DNA of 13,547 bases from Chloroflexota bacterium (GTDB taxonomy: Bacteria > Chloroflexota > Anaerolineae > Anaerolineales > Anaerolineaceae). The DNA lies in assembly GCA_023406965.1 (NCBI GenBank), contig JAEXTI010000268.1, forward strand, positions 1 to 13,547, in the 5' to 3' direction. Both the position numbers and the translations under genes were made by a program. Position 1 is the first letter of the stretch; every line of letters begins with the position of its first letter. Below, in pieces: positions 6,161 through 13,448 of this stretch. Under the pieces are notes generated by a model. The model saw nothing but the letters and a program-made list of their open reading frames with translations. It had not been told where the DNA came from and made no database searches.

Positions 6161-7093
6161 ATGAAGCGCCTGGTTTTTACCCCTGACGGAAATACTTTGC
6201 TGGCGAGCAGCCGGCAAAATAATGTGACGGTATGGGATTTGACCACGGCGAGCAAGCGCATGGAAGTTTTGGGCGAACCTATTGGACTTGACCGCGAAGG
6301 TAAGGTTTTGCTCCGGCGCAGTGAAGAGGGTGTGGTGGGGGTGTGGTTGGACTCGGGCGAGGAAATTTCTCTCCAGGCACTGGATCCGGACATGTTTGAA
6401 CTCTCGCAGCGCTGCCTGGTGGCAGGCCAGCGCTTCCGACTGCGTCTGGACGTGCAGGATGTGTTTGGCGCCCTCCCGGTGCGTATTCTGCGTGTCGAAC
6501 AGGACCCGCGCTACTTTCCCAGTATGGATAGTTGGGCCCTTGCACCGGATAACACTTCTCTGGTGGTGACCCTTTCGGGGGAAGTGTCGGGGGAGGATTG
6601 GGCAGCCGGCGCGTGCATGGATTTAGAGTCTGGGCAGCGCCGTTTCAAATTCAATGTTAGCCGCTTTCAACGCGTTCCTCCGATTTGTTTTTCGGCGGTG
6701 CATAAGCAGTTGTTGATTGGTGATAACGCCTGCCACCTGAGCATCTTTGATCTGGCGACAGGCGACTGCCTGCGAGAGATCTATGTTGGCGGATTTGGGA
6801 TGGTGACGTGCATTAGCCCGGTGAATGATGGGCTGGCGGCGGTGAACGCCTGGGAGCCCGTGGCGGGTATGGGGCAATCACCGTTCTCGGTGCAACTGCT
6901 CGATTTGATGCATGTGGAAGGGGAACGCATGCAGCGCGCGCGGGTACAGGCTGTTCTAAGCGAGCCGCAATCGGTGGAAGAACTGGAGTTTGCTCCCGAC
7001 GGGCGCTCTTTGGCCAGCCTGTTGGTAGACGGCACAGTGCATGTTTGGGATTTGGTCGCCGACAGTGTCCGAGAACTGGCGGTTAGTCCATGA
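6161..7093 (+). CDS. WD40-like beta-propeller protein
   Basis: This 310-residue soluble protein has no signal peptide. The first and last repeats are clear: LVFTPDGNTLLASSRQNNVT then VWDL near residues 4-27, and LEFAPDGRSLASLLVDGTVH then VWDL near residues 276-299. Middle repeats are weaker, for example WALAPDNTSLVVTLSGEV, LSIFDLATGDCLREI and VVGVWLDSGEE. The length fits one six- or seven-bladed propeller. Such domains normally act as protein-interaction scaffolds; no catalytic function is expected. The start lies 11 nt after the previous stop with no visible Shine-Dalgarno sequence, so translation may depend on coupling. Its last bases overlap the Nudix start codon (ATGA). The partner is unknown; co-expression with the alarmone hydrolase and Nudix hydrolase suggests a link. 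Confidence 0.8.
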   Translation: MKRLVFTPDGNTLLASSRQNNVTVWDLTTASKRMEVLGEPIGLDREGKVLLRRSEEGVVGVWLDSGEEISLQALDPDMFELSQRCLVAGQRFRLRLDVQDVFGALPVRILRVEQDPRYFPSMDSWALAPDNTSLVVTLSGEVSGEDWAAGACMDLESGQRRFKFNVSRFQRVPPICFSAVHKQLLIGDNACHLSIFDLATGDCLREIYVGGFGMVTCISPVNDGLAAVNAWEPVAGMGQSPFSVQLLDLMHVEGERMQRARVQAVLSEPQSVEELEFAPDGRSLASLLVDGTVHVWDLVADSVRELAVSP

Positions 7094-7518
7094 AGCGCGG
7101 TGTTGATTACATCGGAGTAGGCGTGGGGGCCATCATCGTTGCTGAGGATGGACGCTTGTTCCTGGCGCGGCGCGGTCCGCTGGCTAAGAACGAACGCGGG
7201 CTGTGGGAGTTTCCGGGTGGGTCGGTTGAGTTCGGCGAACGTTTGAAGGATGCCCTCCGGCGGGAGATTGCTGAAGAATACGGGATCCAGATCGAGGTAG
7301 GCGAACTGCTGGATGTAGTAGATCATCTACTTCCGGAAGAAGGGCAGCATTGGGTCTCGCCGACTTTCATCTGCCGGGTCGCCGAAGGCGAACCGATCAT
7401 CCGCGAGCCGGGAAAATGTGACGGTATTGGCTGGTTCCGCATAGACGAAATTCCGGCAAATTTATCGGTAGTCAGCCGAAGTAATCTGGCGCATTATTTG
7501 GAGCGCAAGAATTCCTGA
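7090..7518 (+). CDS. Nudix hydrolase
   Basis: This 142-residue protein has a perfect Nudix box at residues 44-66: Gly, five residues, Glu50, seven residues, then REIAEEYGI. It binds the metal and cleaves a nucleoside diphosphate linked to another group. Upstream is a typical strand, VGVGAIIVAEDGRLFLARRG, and WEFPGGSVE leads into the box. Downstream, VSPTFICRVAEGEPIIREPG and IGWFRIDEIP are the common pre-C-terminal strand and helix. Substrate cannot be read from sequence; mutagenic nucleotides, ADP-ribose-type compounds or alarmones are possible. The start overlaps the stop of the WD40-like gene by 4 nt (ATGA), showing coupling. Confidence 0.92.
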   Translation: MKRGVDYIGVGVGAIIVAEDGRLFLARRGPLAKNERGLWEFPGGSVEFGERLKDALRREIAEEYGIQIEVGELLDVVDHLLPEEGQHWVSPTFICRVAEGEPIIREPGKCDGIGWFRIDEIPANLSVVSRSNLAHYLERKNS

Positions 7519-7543
7519 AATAACTGCTGGGTGGAGGTGTACG

Positions 7544-7921
7544 ATGTCAAGAAACAAGCTGGTTCCCTGGTGGGCAATATTGCCCGTGATCGGGATTCTC
7601 ATCCCGGTGGTGCTGCTTCTGTATTGGAGGAAACATCCCCGCGAGCGCTTTTTAATCTTCACCCCGGCGATTCGTGTGCCCGAGGAGCCGAAACCGGCAA
7701 CGCGACCCGAAGCGGTTGGGCGGGCGGATGACTTGACGGTTATCAAAGGGATTGGCCCCAAAACGCAGGCGGCGTTGAACGCAGTGGGGATTCATTCACT
7801 AGGCCAACTAGCAGCTGTGTCTGTGGAAGAATTGCGGGTGATTTTACAGGAGGCTGGGCTGCGGTTGGGCGATCCGTCCGATTGGCCCGCGCAGGCCGAG
7901 TTCCTGGTCAAAAACGGGTAA
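7544..7921 (+). CDS. Membrane-anchored helix-hairpin-helix protein
   Basis: This 125-residue protein has one N-terminal transmembrane helix (about 8-28), a basic stop (YWRKHPRER), a proline-rich linker (41-58) and a C-terminal helix-hairpin-helix unit (about 61-121) with hairpin VIKGIGPKTQAALNAVGI (66-83). This resembles the HhH_5/DUF4332-like domains found at protein tails, which can bind DNA or serve as a structural module. Few-residue N-terminus and the basic residues after the helix put the HhH domain in the cytoplasm. A good binding site, GGAGGT, lies just upstream, 25 nt or less after the Nudix gene. It is the last gene of the operon and ends 15 nt from the stop of a convergent gene. 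Its function is not established. Confidence 0.82.
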   Translation: MSRNKLVPWWAILPVIGILIPVVLLLYWRKHPRERFLIFTPAIRVPEEPKPATRPEAVGRADDLTVIKGIGPKTQAALNAVGIHSLGQLAAVSVEELRVILQEAGLRLGDPSDWPAQAEFLVKNG

Positions 7922-7941
7922 AACGGCGCGACCGGGTTACC
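7917..7941. terminator. Small nested inverted repeat at the convergent gene junction
   Basis: GGTAA (7917-7921) pairs with TTACC (7937-7941), and inside CGG (7924-7926) pairs with CCG (7932-7934). Both stop codons, TAA at 7919-7921 on plus and TAA at 7937-7939 on minus, lie in the stem. There is no T-tract on either strand, so a terminator role is only a possibility. Confidence 0.22.
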
Positions 7942-8479
7942 GCCTGCCGATGATGAAAGCCAGAATTTCCGGATCAATCGGCAGTTCGGGAAGGTCTTGG
8001 GCTGTATAGGGGCCGCTTTGTAAGGCGCGTTCGCGGAGCGATCGCCACAGCCCCTGGCGTTCTTCAGAGCGGACTACAAGATCGTTGATCGAGCGAGCAG
8101 TTTGCAACTGCTCGCCCGTTGTGTACAGGAACGTAATGCGCTTCCAGCGCCCGGCAGGAATGGGGTTGGGGAGATGTTCCAACGGGCCTAGCTGAATTTT
8201 GTAATACTCTTCCTGCGCATGAGGATGGTCAGGCTCGTCACGCAACAGTTCGAGGCGCGTAGTGAGTTCGTAACCGCGCACGGAGACAATGGTTTCAATC
8301 CGCCACTGATGGGCCGGTCCAAAGGCAAGCCCCTGGTAGAAGGCAAGGTAATCCACGTTGACGACCTTGGGGGCGCTGCGTAGCGGGATGCGATACCAGC
8401 CTAACAGGCGGGCAATTTCCAGGTCGCGCGGGGAGGGCAGGTAGGTGACGAGGATGATCGAGTCGGGTTCAGGATACAT
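7937..8479 (-). CDS. Conserved-looking protein of unknown function
   Basis: This 180-residue soluble protein has no signal peptide or membrane helix. I do not recognise a named family. Blocks that look conserved are WYRIP (28-32), DYLAFYQGLAFG (43-54), IETIVSVRGYELTTRLELL (61-79), YYKIQLGPLEHLPNPI (92-107), RITFLYTTGEQLQTARSIND (114-133) and LWRSLRER (144-151). The rhythm suggests an alpha/beta fold with an N-terminal strand of the kind IILVTYLPSPRDLEIARLLG. I have a vague memory of similar 'YRIP...AFY...TT...INDL' proteins in other bacteria, but no function. It stands alone: it is convergent with the HhH gene, and the next minus-strand gene ends upstream at a strong terminator. A TATAAT box lies 28 nt upstream of the ATG. 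Confidence 0.8.
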   Translation of the reverse strand: MYPEPDSIILVTYLPSPRDLEIARLLGWYRIPLRSAPKVVNVDYLAFYQGLAFGPAHQWRIETIVSVRGYELTTRLELLRDEPDHPHAQEEYYKIQLGPLEHLPNPIPAGRWKRITFLYTTGEQLQTARSINDLVVRSEERQGLWRSLRERALQSGPYTAQDLPELPIDPEILAFIIGRR

Positions 8480-8506
8480 GCGTGATTCTTTTCATGATTT
8501 GTATCC

Positions 8507-8512
8507 ATTATA
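8507..8512 (-). promoter_or_regulatory. -10 box of the unknown gene at 7937-8479
   Basis: A perfect TATAAT on the minus strand, preceded by an AT-rich stretch (AATTTTTATG). No good -35 hexamer is seen at 16-18 nt spacing. The leader would be about 20 nt. It lies between the start codon and the terminator of the upstream gene, where a promoter is needed. Confidence 0.45.
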
Positions 8513-8553
8513 CATAAAAATTGTCGTAACCCCTCAGCCAGGATCATGAGCCG

Positions 8554-8598
8554 AAAAAAGGATTGGTAGAGCGCGAAGCGCCCCACCAATCCTTTTTT
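8554..8598 (-). terminator. Strong intrinsic terminator after the PLP enzyme gene (symmetrical, may act on both strands)
   Basis: AAAAAAGGATTGGT (8554-8567) and ACCAATCCTTTTTT (8585-8598) are a perfect 14-bp inverted repeat. Inside, GCGC (8571-8574) pairs with GCGC (8578-8581), and in the minus-strand RNA the GGG/UCU stretch between them can pair through G-U wobbles. The stem GGATTGGT...ACCAATCC is followed by six T on the minus strand, 18 nt after the stop at 8617. The same holds on the plus strand. Confidence 0.9.
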
Positions 8599-8616
8599 AT
8601 CGGGAACTTGAGGTGT

Positions 8617-10074
8617 TTAGATCATCTTGTTGAAGGCTTCGATGCGGGCGTCGATCTCGCCAACCTGTTTCTGCACATTGGTCCAGTAGTCGGGGTCATA
8701 CCACTGCGCCTGGATTTCCTCGTAGGTCTTGCCCTGTTGTTCTACCCAGGTGTAGTACTTGAGGTTGTGGACACGCTTGCGGTCGGCGTAGCTCAACTCG
8801 AGCAGGTTATCGGTGGTCACGCCGTGCAGTGCACCCGCAAAGGCCTCGGCGGCATCGAAGGGGGTGAAGATTCCGAATTGCTCGGTATATTCTTCCAGGC
8901 GGGTGGCGTAGAGTTGCATCGAGTCGGTCAGAACGGTGAGAACTACATCGTTTTCGGTGAGTTCGTAATACTTGGCAAACTTGACCGCGGAGAGCACGTT
9001 GGCGATGCCGGAAAAGCCCAGCAGGTCCAACTGGTCGACGGTCGAGGCAGGAACGCCTTTTTTGAGCAGGTACTCTTTCCCGGCGGGCTCGTTGAACAAA
9101 CGAGCAATGCTGACAACGGCATTGTCATCGATTGCTACGACCATATCGGTGTTTTTAACATTGTGAATCCAGGGCACATGCTTGTCGCCGATGCCCTCGA
9201 TGCGATGGGCGCCAAAACCATTGGACAGCAAGGTGGGGCATTGCAGGGCTTCGCTGGCGATGATCTTGCTTTGAGGAAAGACCTGCTTGAGGTAGTCACC
9301 CGAGGCGATGGTCCCGGCAGAACCGGTGGTGAGCGCTACGCCGCGGTACGTGTCCTTGGAACCCAATTCGACGCTCAGCACTTCTTCCATGGCGTGGCCG
9401 GTGACGTCGTAGTGCCACAGGTAGTTGCCGAATTCATCGAACTGGTTGAAAATCATCAAATCCTGGCCGGACTTGCGCAGCTCCCAACACTTGTCAAAGA
9501 TCTCTTTAACGTTGGATTCGCTGCCCGGCGTGGCGATGACCTCTCCGGCGATTTTGGAGAGCCACTCGAAGCGCTCTTTGCTCATGCCTTCGGGAAGGAT
9601 GGCAATGGAGGAGCAGGCCAGCAAGGCAGAGTCGTAGGCGCCGCCGCGGCAGTAGTTGCCGGTGGAGGGCCACACCGCTTTCTGGGTGGTGGGGTCGAAC
9701 TGCCCGGTGACCAGGCGGGGAACCAGGCAGCCGAAGGCTGCGCCGACTTTGTGCGCGCCGGTGGGGAACCATTTGCCAACCAGAGCAATGACCCGGGCGC
9801 GGGTTCCGGTCAGGCTGGAGGGAAGCTCAATGTAGTTGACACCGCCGAACTGCCCGCCCGAGGGGGTGGGCTGGTTCTTCCAGGTGATGCGGTACAGATT
9901 GATGGGAGCCACGTCCCACAAACCCGTTTGCGCCAGGCGAGCTTTGACGCTGTCGGGGATAAGACCGGGATGTTTCATCTGGGCAAAGGTGGGGATGACA
10001 AATTCGCGCTCGCGAACACGCTGCAAAGTGCGTTCCAGCCGGTCGGGATGAATGGTCAAATCGATGGTGCTCAT
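8617..10074 (-). CDS. Fold-type II PLP-dependent enzyme of unknown substrate (long, cysteine-synthase/threonine-synthase-like)
   Basis: This 485-residue protein has the landmarks of the tryptophan-synthase-beta fold family. A lysine in WFPTGAHKVGAAFG (102-115, Lys109) is the likely Schiff-base residue, STGNYCRGGA (137-146) is the substrate/asparagine loop, and the glycine-rich LTTGSAGTIASG (248-259) holds the cofactor phosphate. The sequence is well over 100 residues longer than cysteine synthase (about 300), with an N-terminal extension of about 80 residues and a C-terminal helical part rich in aromatic residues (YYTWVEQQ, AQWYDPDYW). I know related proteins only as 'pyridoxal-phosphate dependent enzyme' and cannot name the reaction. 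The ATG is 3 nt after the stop of the glycosyltransferase gene, whose last codons supply GAGGAG as binding site. The gene ends at a strong terminator, so it is last in its operon. Confidence 0.85.
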   Translation of the reverse strand: MSTIDLTIHPDRLERTLQRVREREFVIPTFAQMKHPGLIPDSVKARLAQTGLWDVAPINLYRITWKNQPTPSGGQFGGVNYIELPSSLTGTRARVIALVGKWFPTGAHKVGAAFGCLVPRLVTGQFDPTTQKAVWPSTGNYCRGGAYDSALLACSSIAILPEGMSKERFEWLSKIAGEVIATPGSESNVKEIFDKCWELRKSGQDLMIFNQFDEFGNYLWHYDVTGHAMEEVLSVELGSKDTYRGVALTTGSAGTIASGDYLKQVFPQSKIIASEALQCPTLLSNGFGAHRIEGIGDKHVPWIHNVKNTDMVVAIDDNAVVSIARLFNEPAGKEYLLKKGVPASTVDQLDLLGFSGIANVLSAVKFAKYYELTENDVVLTVLTDSMQLYATRLEEYTEQFGIFTPFDAAEAFAGALHGVTTDNLLELSYADRKRVHNLKYYTWVEQQGKTYEEIQAQWYDPDYWTNVQKQVGEIDARIEAFNKMI

Positions 10075-10077
10075 GGT

Positions 10078-11016
10078 TTACTCCTCTTCTTTTTCCGGGG
10101 CTTCACGAACGATGTAAAGGGGGCGACCCTTGACTTCGTCGTAAATACGGCCAATATATTCTCCGAGAATGCCCAGACAGATCAACTGCACGCCGCCCAG
10201 GAACAAAACTGCTACCAGGGTGGTGGCTTGCCCAAAGAAAGCCTGGTTGCCGACCAGTCGCTCTATGACGACGATGGGGATGAAGATCAACGAGAGACCC
10301 GCGGCGACGAAACCGATCCAGGTGGCAATTTGCAAGGGCAGGTGCGAGAAACCCGTGATGGCGGTGATGGCCAGCTTGAGCATCTTGCGGAAGGGGTATT
10401 TGGTAGTTCCAGCGAAGCGCGCAGCGCGTTTGTAGGGTACGCCGATCTGGCGGAAGCCCACCCAGGCGGACATGCCGCGCAGGAAGCGGGCTTTCTCGCG
10501 CATCGAGTTCATGACGTTGACCACCTTGCGGTCCATCAGGCGGAAGTCTCCGGTGTCCATTGGAATCTTGACATCGGTGATCCGGTAGATGATGCGGTAG
10601 AAGAGGGAAGCGGTCCATAGTTTGAACGCCGATTCGCCTTCGCGCTCGGCGCGGACTGCATAGACCACTTCGTACCCCTCGCGCCAGCGGGCAACCATCT
10701 CGGCGATCAACTCGGGCGGGTCCTGCAGGTCGGCGTCGATGATGACAACGGCGTCGCCGCGAGAGTAGTCCAGCCCGGCGGTGACGGCGATTTGGTGGCC
10801 AAAGTTGCGCGCAAAGATGATCGGGCGGATGCGCTCATCCTGGGTTGCCAGTTCGCGGATGCGATCGGTGGATCCATCCGTGGAGCCGTCATCGATCAGC
10901 AGCAGCTCCCAGGGCTCGCCGAGACCATCCATTACTTCGGAGACGCGGCGATGAAGCTCGGGGAGGGATTCAAACTCGTTGAAAATGGGGGCGATAATCG
11001 AGAAGGTAGGTTTCAT
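10078..11016 (-). CDS. Family 2 glycosyltransferase, polyprenyl-phosphate type (DPM1/GtrB/ArnC-like)
   Basis: This 312-residue protein has a GT-A fold: SIIAPIFNE (6-14), [13 protein letters not shown] (38-50), [20 protein letters not shown] (69-88), DADLQDPPE (94-102) with the metal-binding Asp residues, and a conserved mid-region [12 protein letters not shown]. Two C-terminal membrane helices (about 226-254 and 263-286) and a [18 protein letters not shown] tail match the GtrB/ArnC layout. Such enzymes move a sugar from a nucleotide sugar to undecaprenyl phosphate at the inner face of the membrane, feeding cell-surface or protein glycosylation. The sugar is not identifiable. The stop is 3 nt before the PLP enzyme start, so the two are co-translated. 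The upstream spacer contains repeats rather than a clear promoter. Confidence 0.92.
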   Translation of the reverse strand: MKPTFSIIAPIFNEFESLPELHRRVSEVMDGLGEPWELLLIDDGSTDGSTDRIRELATQDERIRPIIFARNFGHQIAVTAGLDYSRGDAVVIIDADLQDPPELIAEMVARWREGYEVVYAVRAEREGESAFKLWTASLFYRIIYRITDVKIPMDTGDFRLMDRKVVNVMNSMREKARFLRGMSAWVGFRQIGVPYKRAARFAGTTKYPFRKMLKLAITAITGFSHLPLQIATWIGFVAAGLSLIFIPIVVIERLVGNQAFFGQATTLVAVLFLGGVQLICLGILGEYIGRIYDEVKGRPLYIVREAPEKEEE

Positions 11017-11038
11017 TGGGGCCTTTCATGAGAAGATA

Positions 11039-11194
11039 AGAGGAACCGCAGGGACGCAAAGAGCGCAGAGAAAGAAGGAGCGATAGGAAAAAGGATCGGA
11101 GAGTCCGCGTAGGGGCGCAGCGGTGGAAACAGGCATGAAGTTGATCCTGATCTAGCTGCGCCCGGGGAGACGCCGGAGAAGAGGAATCGCAGAG
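11039..11194. repeat. Intergenic repeats between thrC and the glycosyltransferase gene
   Basis: Two near-identical 15-mers, AGAGGAACCGCAGGG (11039-11053) and AGAGGAATCGCAGAG (11180-11194), match at 13 of 15 positions. The first continues into short-period GCAAAG/GCAGAG units (to about 11070); the second runs into a GTCTGTGTCACCGAGTCTC stretch that includes the end of thrC. Between them is a perfect 9-bp inverted repeat, GGGCGCAGC (11113-11121) and GCTGCGCCC (11155-11163), with a 33-nt spacer. No T-tract follows, so a terminator is not supported. Confidence 0.6.
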
Positions 11195-11200
11195 TCTGTG

Positions 11201-12463
11201 TCACCGAGTCTCCTCCAGATGCTTGCGCAGAGCGGAAAGGGTAGGTTCGATGATGGGCGCGGGACGCACCGACTGCATGGCGGCTTTGACGTCTTTGAGT
11301 CCAGAACCGGTGTTGATGACCAAAATTGGATCTTCAGCATCGACGATGCCCTGATCGAGGGCGGAAATCAACCCGGCGTATGCCGCAGCCCCGGCGGGTT
11401 CGGCAAAGATCCCGGCGCTGCCCAGGGCTGGAATGGCTTTGAGAATCGTTTCGTCGCTGACTTTCAGGTAAGCACCGCCGGTTTGCTGGGCGGCACGCAC
11501 GGCGCGAATGCCGTCTCGGGGCAGGTCGACAGAGATGCTGTCGGCCAGCGTGTGGGATTCCACCGGTTGGATGGTTTCGCTGCGAGCCTTCCAGGCGTTG
11601 GCAATGGCTGCCGAGCCTTCAGACTGCACACCGAACAGGCGCGGCATTTGCTCGAGCCAGCCCAAGGCTTGCAGATCTTTGAAGCCTTTGTGGATGCCCG
11701 AAATGATATTGCCGTCACCGACCGAGACAAAGATGCACAAGGGGCGCCTCACCCCGTTCAGGTGCGGGTAGACCGTTTCCCAAATTTCGTAGGCCGCGGT
11801 TTTCTTCCCCTCCACCGTGAAGGGGTTGTAGCCGGTGTTGCGACAGTACCAGCCGTATTCCTGCGCGGCTTGTACGGTGAGGTCAAAGGCTGAGTCGTAA
11901 TTACCATCCACCAGAATGACCTGCGCCCCGTAAACCAGCAGTTGGGCCACTTTTGCGGGAGGAGCGGTGCGCGGGGCGAAGATCACCGAGCGCATGCCCA
12001 CCGCGGCAGCCATGCCCGCCAGGGCAGCCCCGGCGTTGCCGGTAGAGGCAGTGACCAACACGGGAGCGTTGATCTCTTTTGCGCGGGCCACCACCACCGC
12101 GCTAGCCCGGTCCTTGAAGGATGCGGTCGGGTTGCGACCTTCATCCTTGATCCACAACCGGGGCAGGCCCAGTTGACGGGCCAGTTGGGGCGGGGCAAAC
12201 AGCGGCGTCCAGCCGGCAGCGCGCAGCGGTGTGCCGTTTCCGCCGGGGTCAGCTACCGGCAGCAAGGGCAGATAACGCCACAAAGAGGGTTCTCGGGTGG
12301 CGCTGGTGACCGGTTGGAAGGGACTGCGGCGAATGGCAGCCAGGTCCAGGTTGACATCCAGATTACCACCGTCGCGCGGGCAAACATAAACAACCTCGTG
12401 CGGGGCGTATTGCGTGCCGCACAAAGAGCAGGTATAACCCAGAAAAAGGGAAGCAGGGGTCAT
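11201..12463 (-). CDS. thrC: Threonine synthase
   Basis: This 420-residue fold-type II PLP enzyme converts O-phosphohomoserine to threonine and phosphate in the cytoplasm, the last step of threonine synthesis. It begins with a small ribbon-like segment, YTCSLCGTQY (10-19) and VYVCPRDGG (25-33), often seen in class I threonine synthases; only three Cys are present here, so full zinc binding is uncertain. WTPLFAPPQLARQLG (85-99) and LWIKDEGRNPTASFKDRA (103-120) give the Schiff-base Lys117. TASTGNAGAALAG (138-150) is the substrate loop, FVSVGDGNIISG is the glycine-rich phosphate loop, and NTGSGLKD lies near the C-terminus. The start follows the permease stop by 15 nt without a clear Shine-Dalgarno sequence. 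A related activity such as threonine deaminase is less likely because no regulatory domain is present. Confidence 0.9.
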   Translation of the reverse strand: MTPASLFLGYTCSLCGTQYAPHEVVYVCPRDGGNLDVNLDLAAIRRSPFQPVTSATREPSLWRYLPLLPVADPGGNGTPLRAAGWTPLFAPPQLARQLGLPRLWIKDEGRNPTASFKDRASAVVVARAKEINAPVLVTASTGNAGAALAGMAAAVGMRSVIFAPRTAPPAKVAQLLVYGAQVILVDGNYDSAFDLTVQAAQEYGWYCRNTGYNPFTVEGKKTAAYEIWETVYPHLNGVRRPLCIFVSVGDGNIISGIHKGFKDLQALGWLEQMPRLFGVQSEGSAAIANAWKARSETIQPVESHTLADSISVDLPRDGIRAVRAAQQTGGAYLKVSDETILKAIPALGSAGIFAEPAGAAAYAGLISALDQGIVDAEDPILVINTGSGLKDVKAAMQSVRPAPIIEPTLSALRKHLEETR

Positions 12464-12478
12464 AGTTTTGTGAGTGAG

Positions 12479-13447
12479 TTACAGTCCTCGTTCGCCGCGG
12501 ATGTAAGGGACGCCCAGCGCGCTGGGGGAGCCAAGGCGTTTGCGGATGGCCTCCCGCGAGCCGATGACCAGGACGATGATGGTGAAGGCGTAGGGCAGCA
12601 TCTGCAGGAAGAAGCCCCAATAGGGGTTGTAATAGAAGGGGTTGGCGACACCGAAGATCATGGTGGGGCCCTGGATGTCGAGCACCAGGCGGCGCAGCGC
12701 GCCGAAGATGTATGATCCAAAGGCGGCGCGGATGGGGTTCCACTGGGCAAAAATGACCAGGCCGATGGCGATCCAGCCCTGGCCGGACGTGGTTAGCTCG
12801 CTGAACCAACCGGGAGAGATGGCCAGACTGATGGTGCCCCCGGCTAACCCGGCGAAAAGGCCGCCGACGAACACGTACAGGTAGCGCAGGCGGTAGACGT
12901 TGATGCCCAGCGAGTCGGCGGCGGCGGGATATTCACCGACGGAGCGCAGATGCAGGCCGGGGCGGGTGTGATTGATGAAGTAGTAGCACAGCGGAACCAG
13001 AATATAACCCAGGTAGACGAGCACTTTTTGGTCGGTAAAGAAGATGGGGCCGAGGATGGGAATTTGGCTGAGCAGAGGGACGGTGTAGGTGGGGATGAGG
13101 GGGATGGTGCCGGCTTTACTCAAGCCTTCTCCCAGAACCAGGCTGACACCCGTGGCCAGGAAGCCCAGCGACAGGCCCGAGACGACCTGGTCGGCTTGCA
13201 GGGTGATGCTGATGAAGGCGTGGATCTGGCTGAACAGCCCGGCTACAATCATGGCGACCAGCAGGCCGAGCCAGGGATTTTCGGTGTAAACAGCGACACT
13301 GAAGGCGCTCATCGCGCCGATGAGCATCATGCCTTCCACGCCCAGATTGAGCACGCCGGCCCGTTCGGCGAAGATTTCGCCCAGGGTGGCAAACAGCAGC
13401 ACGGTTCCGGTGCTGACCCCCGCTTGAAGGATGATAATGGGATCCAT
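12479..13447 (-). CDS. ABC transporter permease, nucleoside/sugar type (BPD_transp_2 family, NupQ-like)
   Basis: This 322-residue membrane protein has about eight to ten hydrophobic segments. The family signature is the N-terminal FAERAGVLNLGVEGMMLIGA (26-45). The segment HLRSVGEYPAAADSLGINVYRLRY is the cytoplasmic loop that contacts the ATPase, and YVFVGGLFAGLAGGTISL is a later helix. Close relatives (NupQ/YufQ/BmpC-type) form half of a heterodimeric permease for nucleosides, together with a BMP-type binding lipoprotein and a double ATPase. Substrate is inferred from family only. The ATG follows the stop of the other permease by 1 nt, and its binding site AAGGAGG (13457-13463) lies inside that gene's last codons. 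The binding protein and ATPase genes are not in the window. Confidence 0.9.
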   Translation of the reverse strand: MDPIIILQAGVSTGTVLLFATLGEIFAERAGVLNLGVEGMMLIGAMSAFSVAVYTENPWLGLLVAMIVAGLFSQIHAFISITLQADQVVSGLSLGFLATGVSLVLGEGLSKAGTIPLIPTYTVPLLSQIPILGPIFFTDQKVLVYLGYILVPLCYYFINHTRPGLHLRSVGEYPAAADSLGINVYRLRYLYVFVGGLFAGLAGGTISLAISPGWFSELTTSGQGWIAIGLVIFAQWNPIRAAFGSYIFGALRRLVLDIQGPTMIFGVANPFYYNPYWGFFLQMLPYAFTIIVLVIGSREAIRKRLGSPSALGVPYIRGERGL

Positions 13448-13448
13448 G

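Noticed and set aside
8617..10074. Naming the PLP enzyme cysteine synthase or tryptophan synthase beta
   Set aside because: Length and the substrate loop do not fit either; only the fold family is supported.
8563..10620. A 685-codon open frame on the plus strand
   Set aside because: It is antisense to the PLP enzyme and glycosyltransferase genes, whose motifs are unmistakable. Its translation is Gly/Val/Asp-rich with no recognisable domain. It arises from codon bias on the opposite strand.
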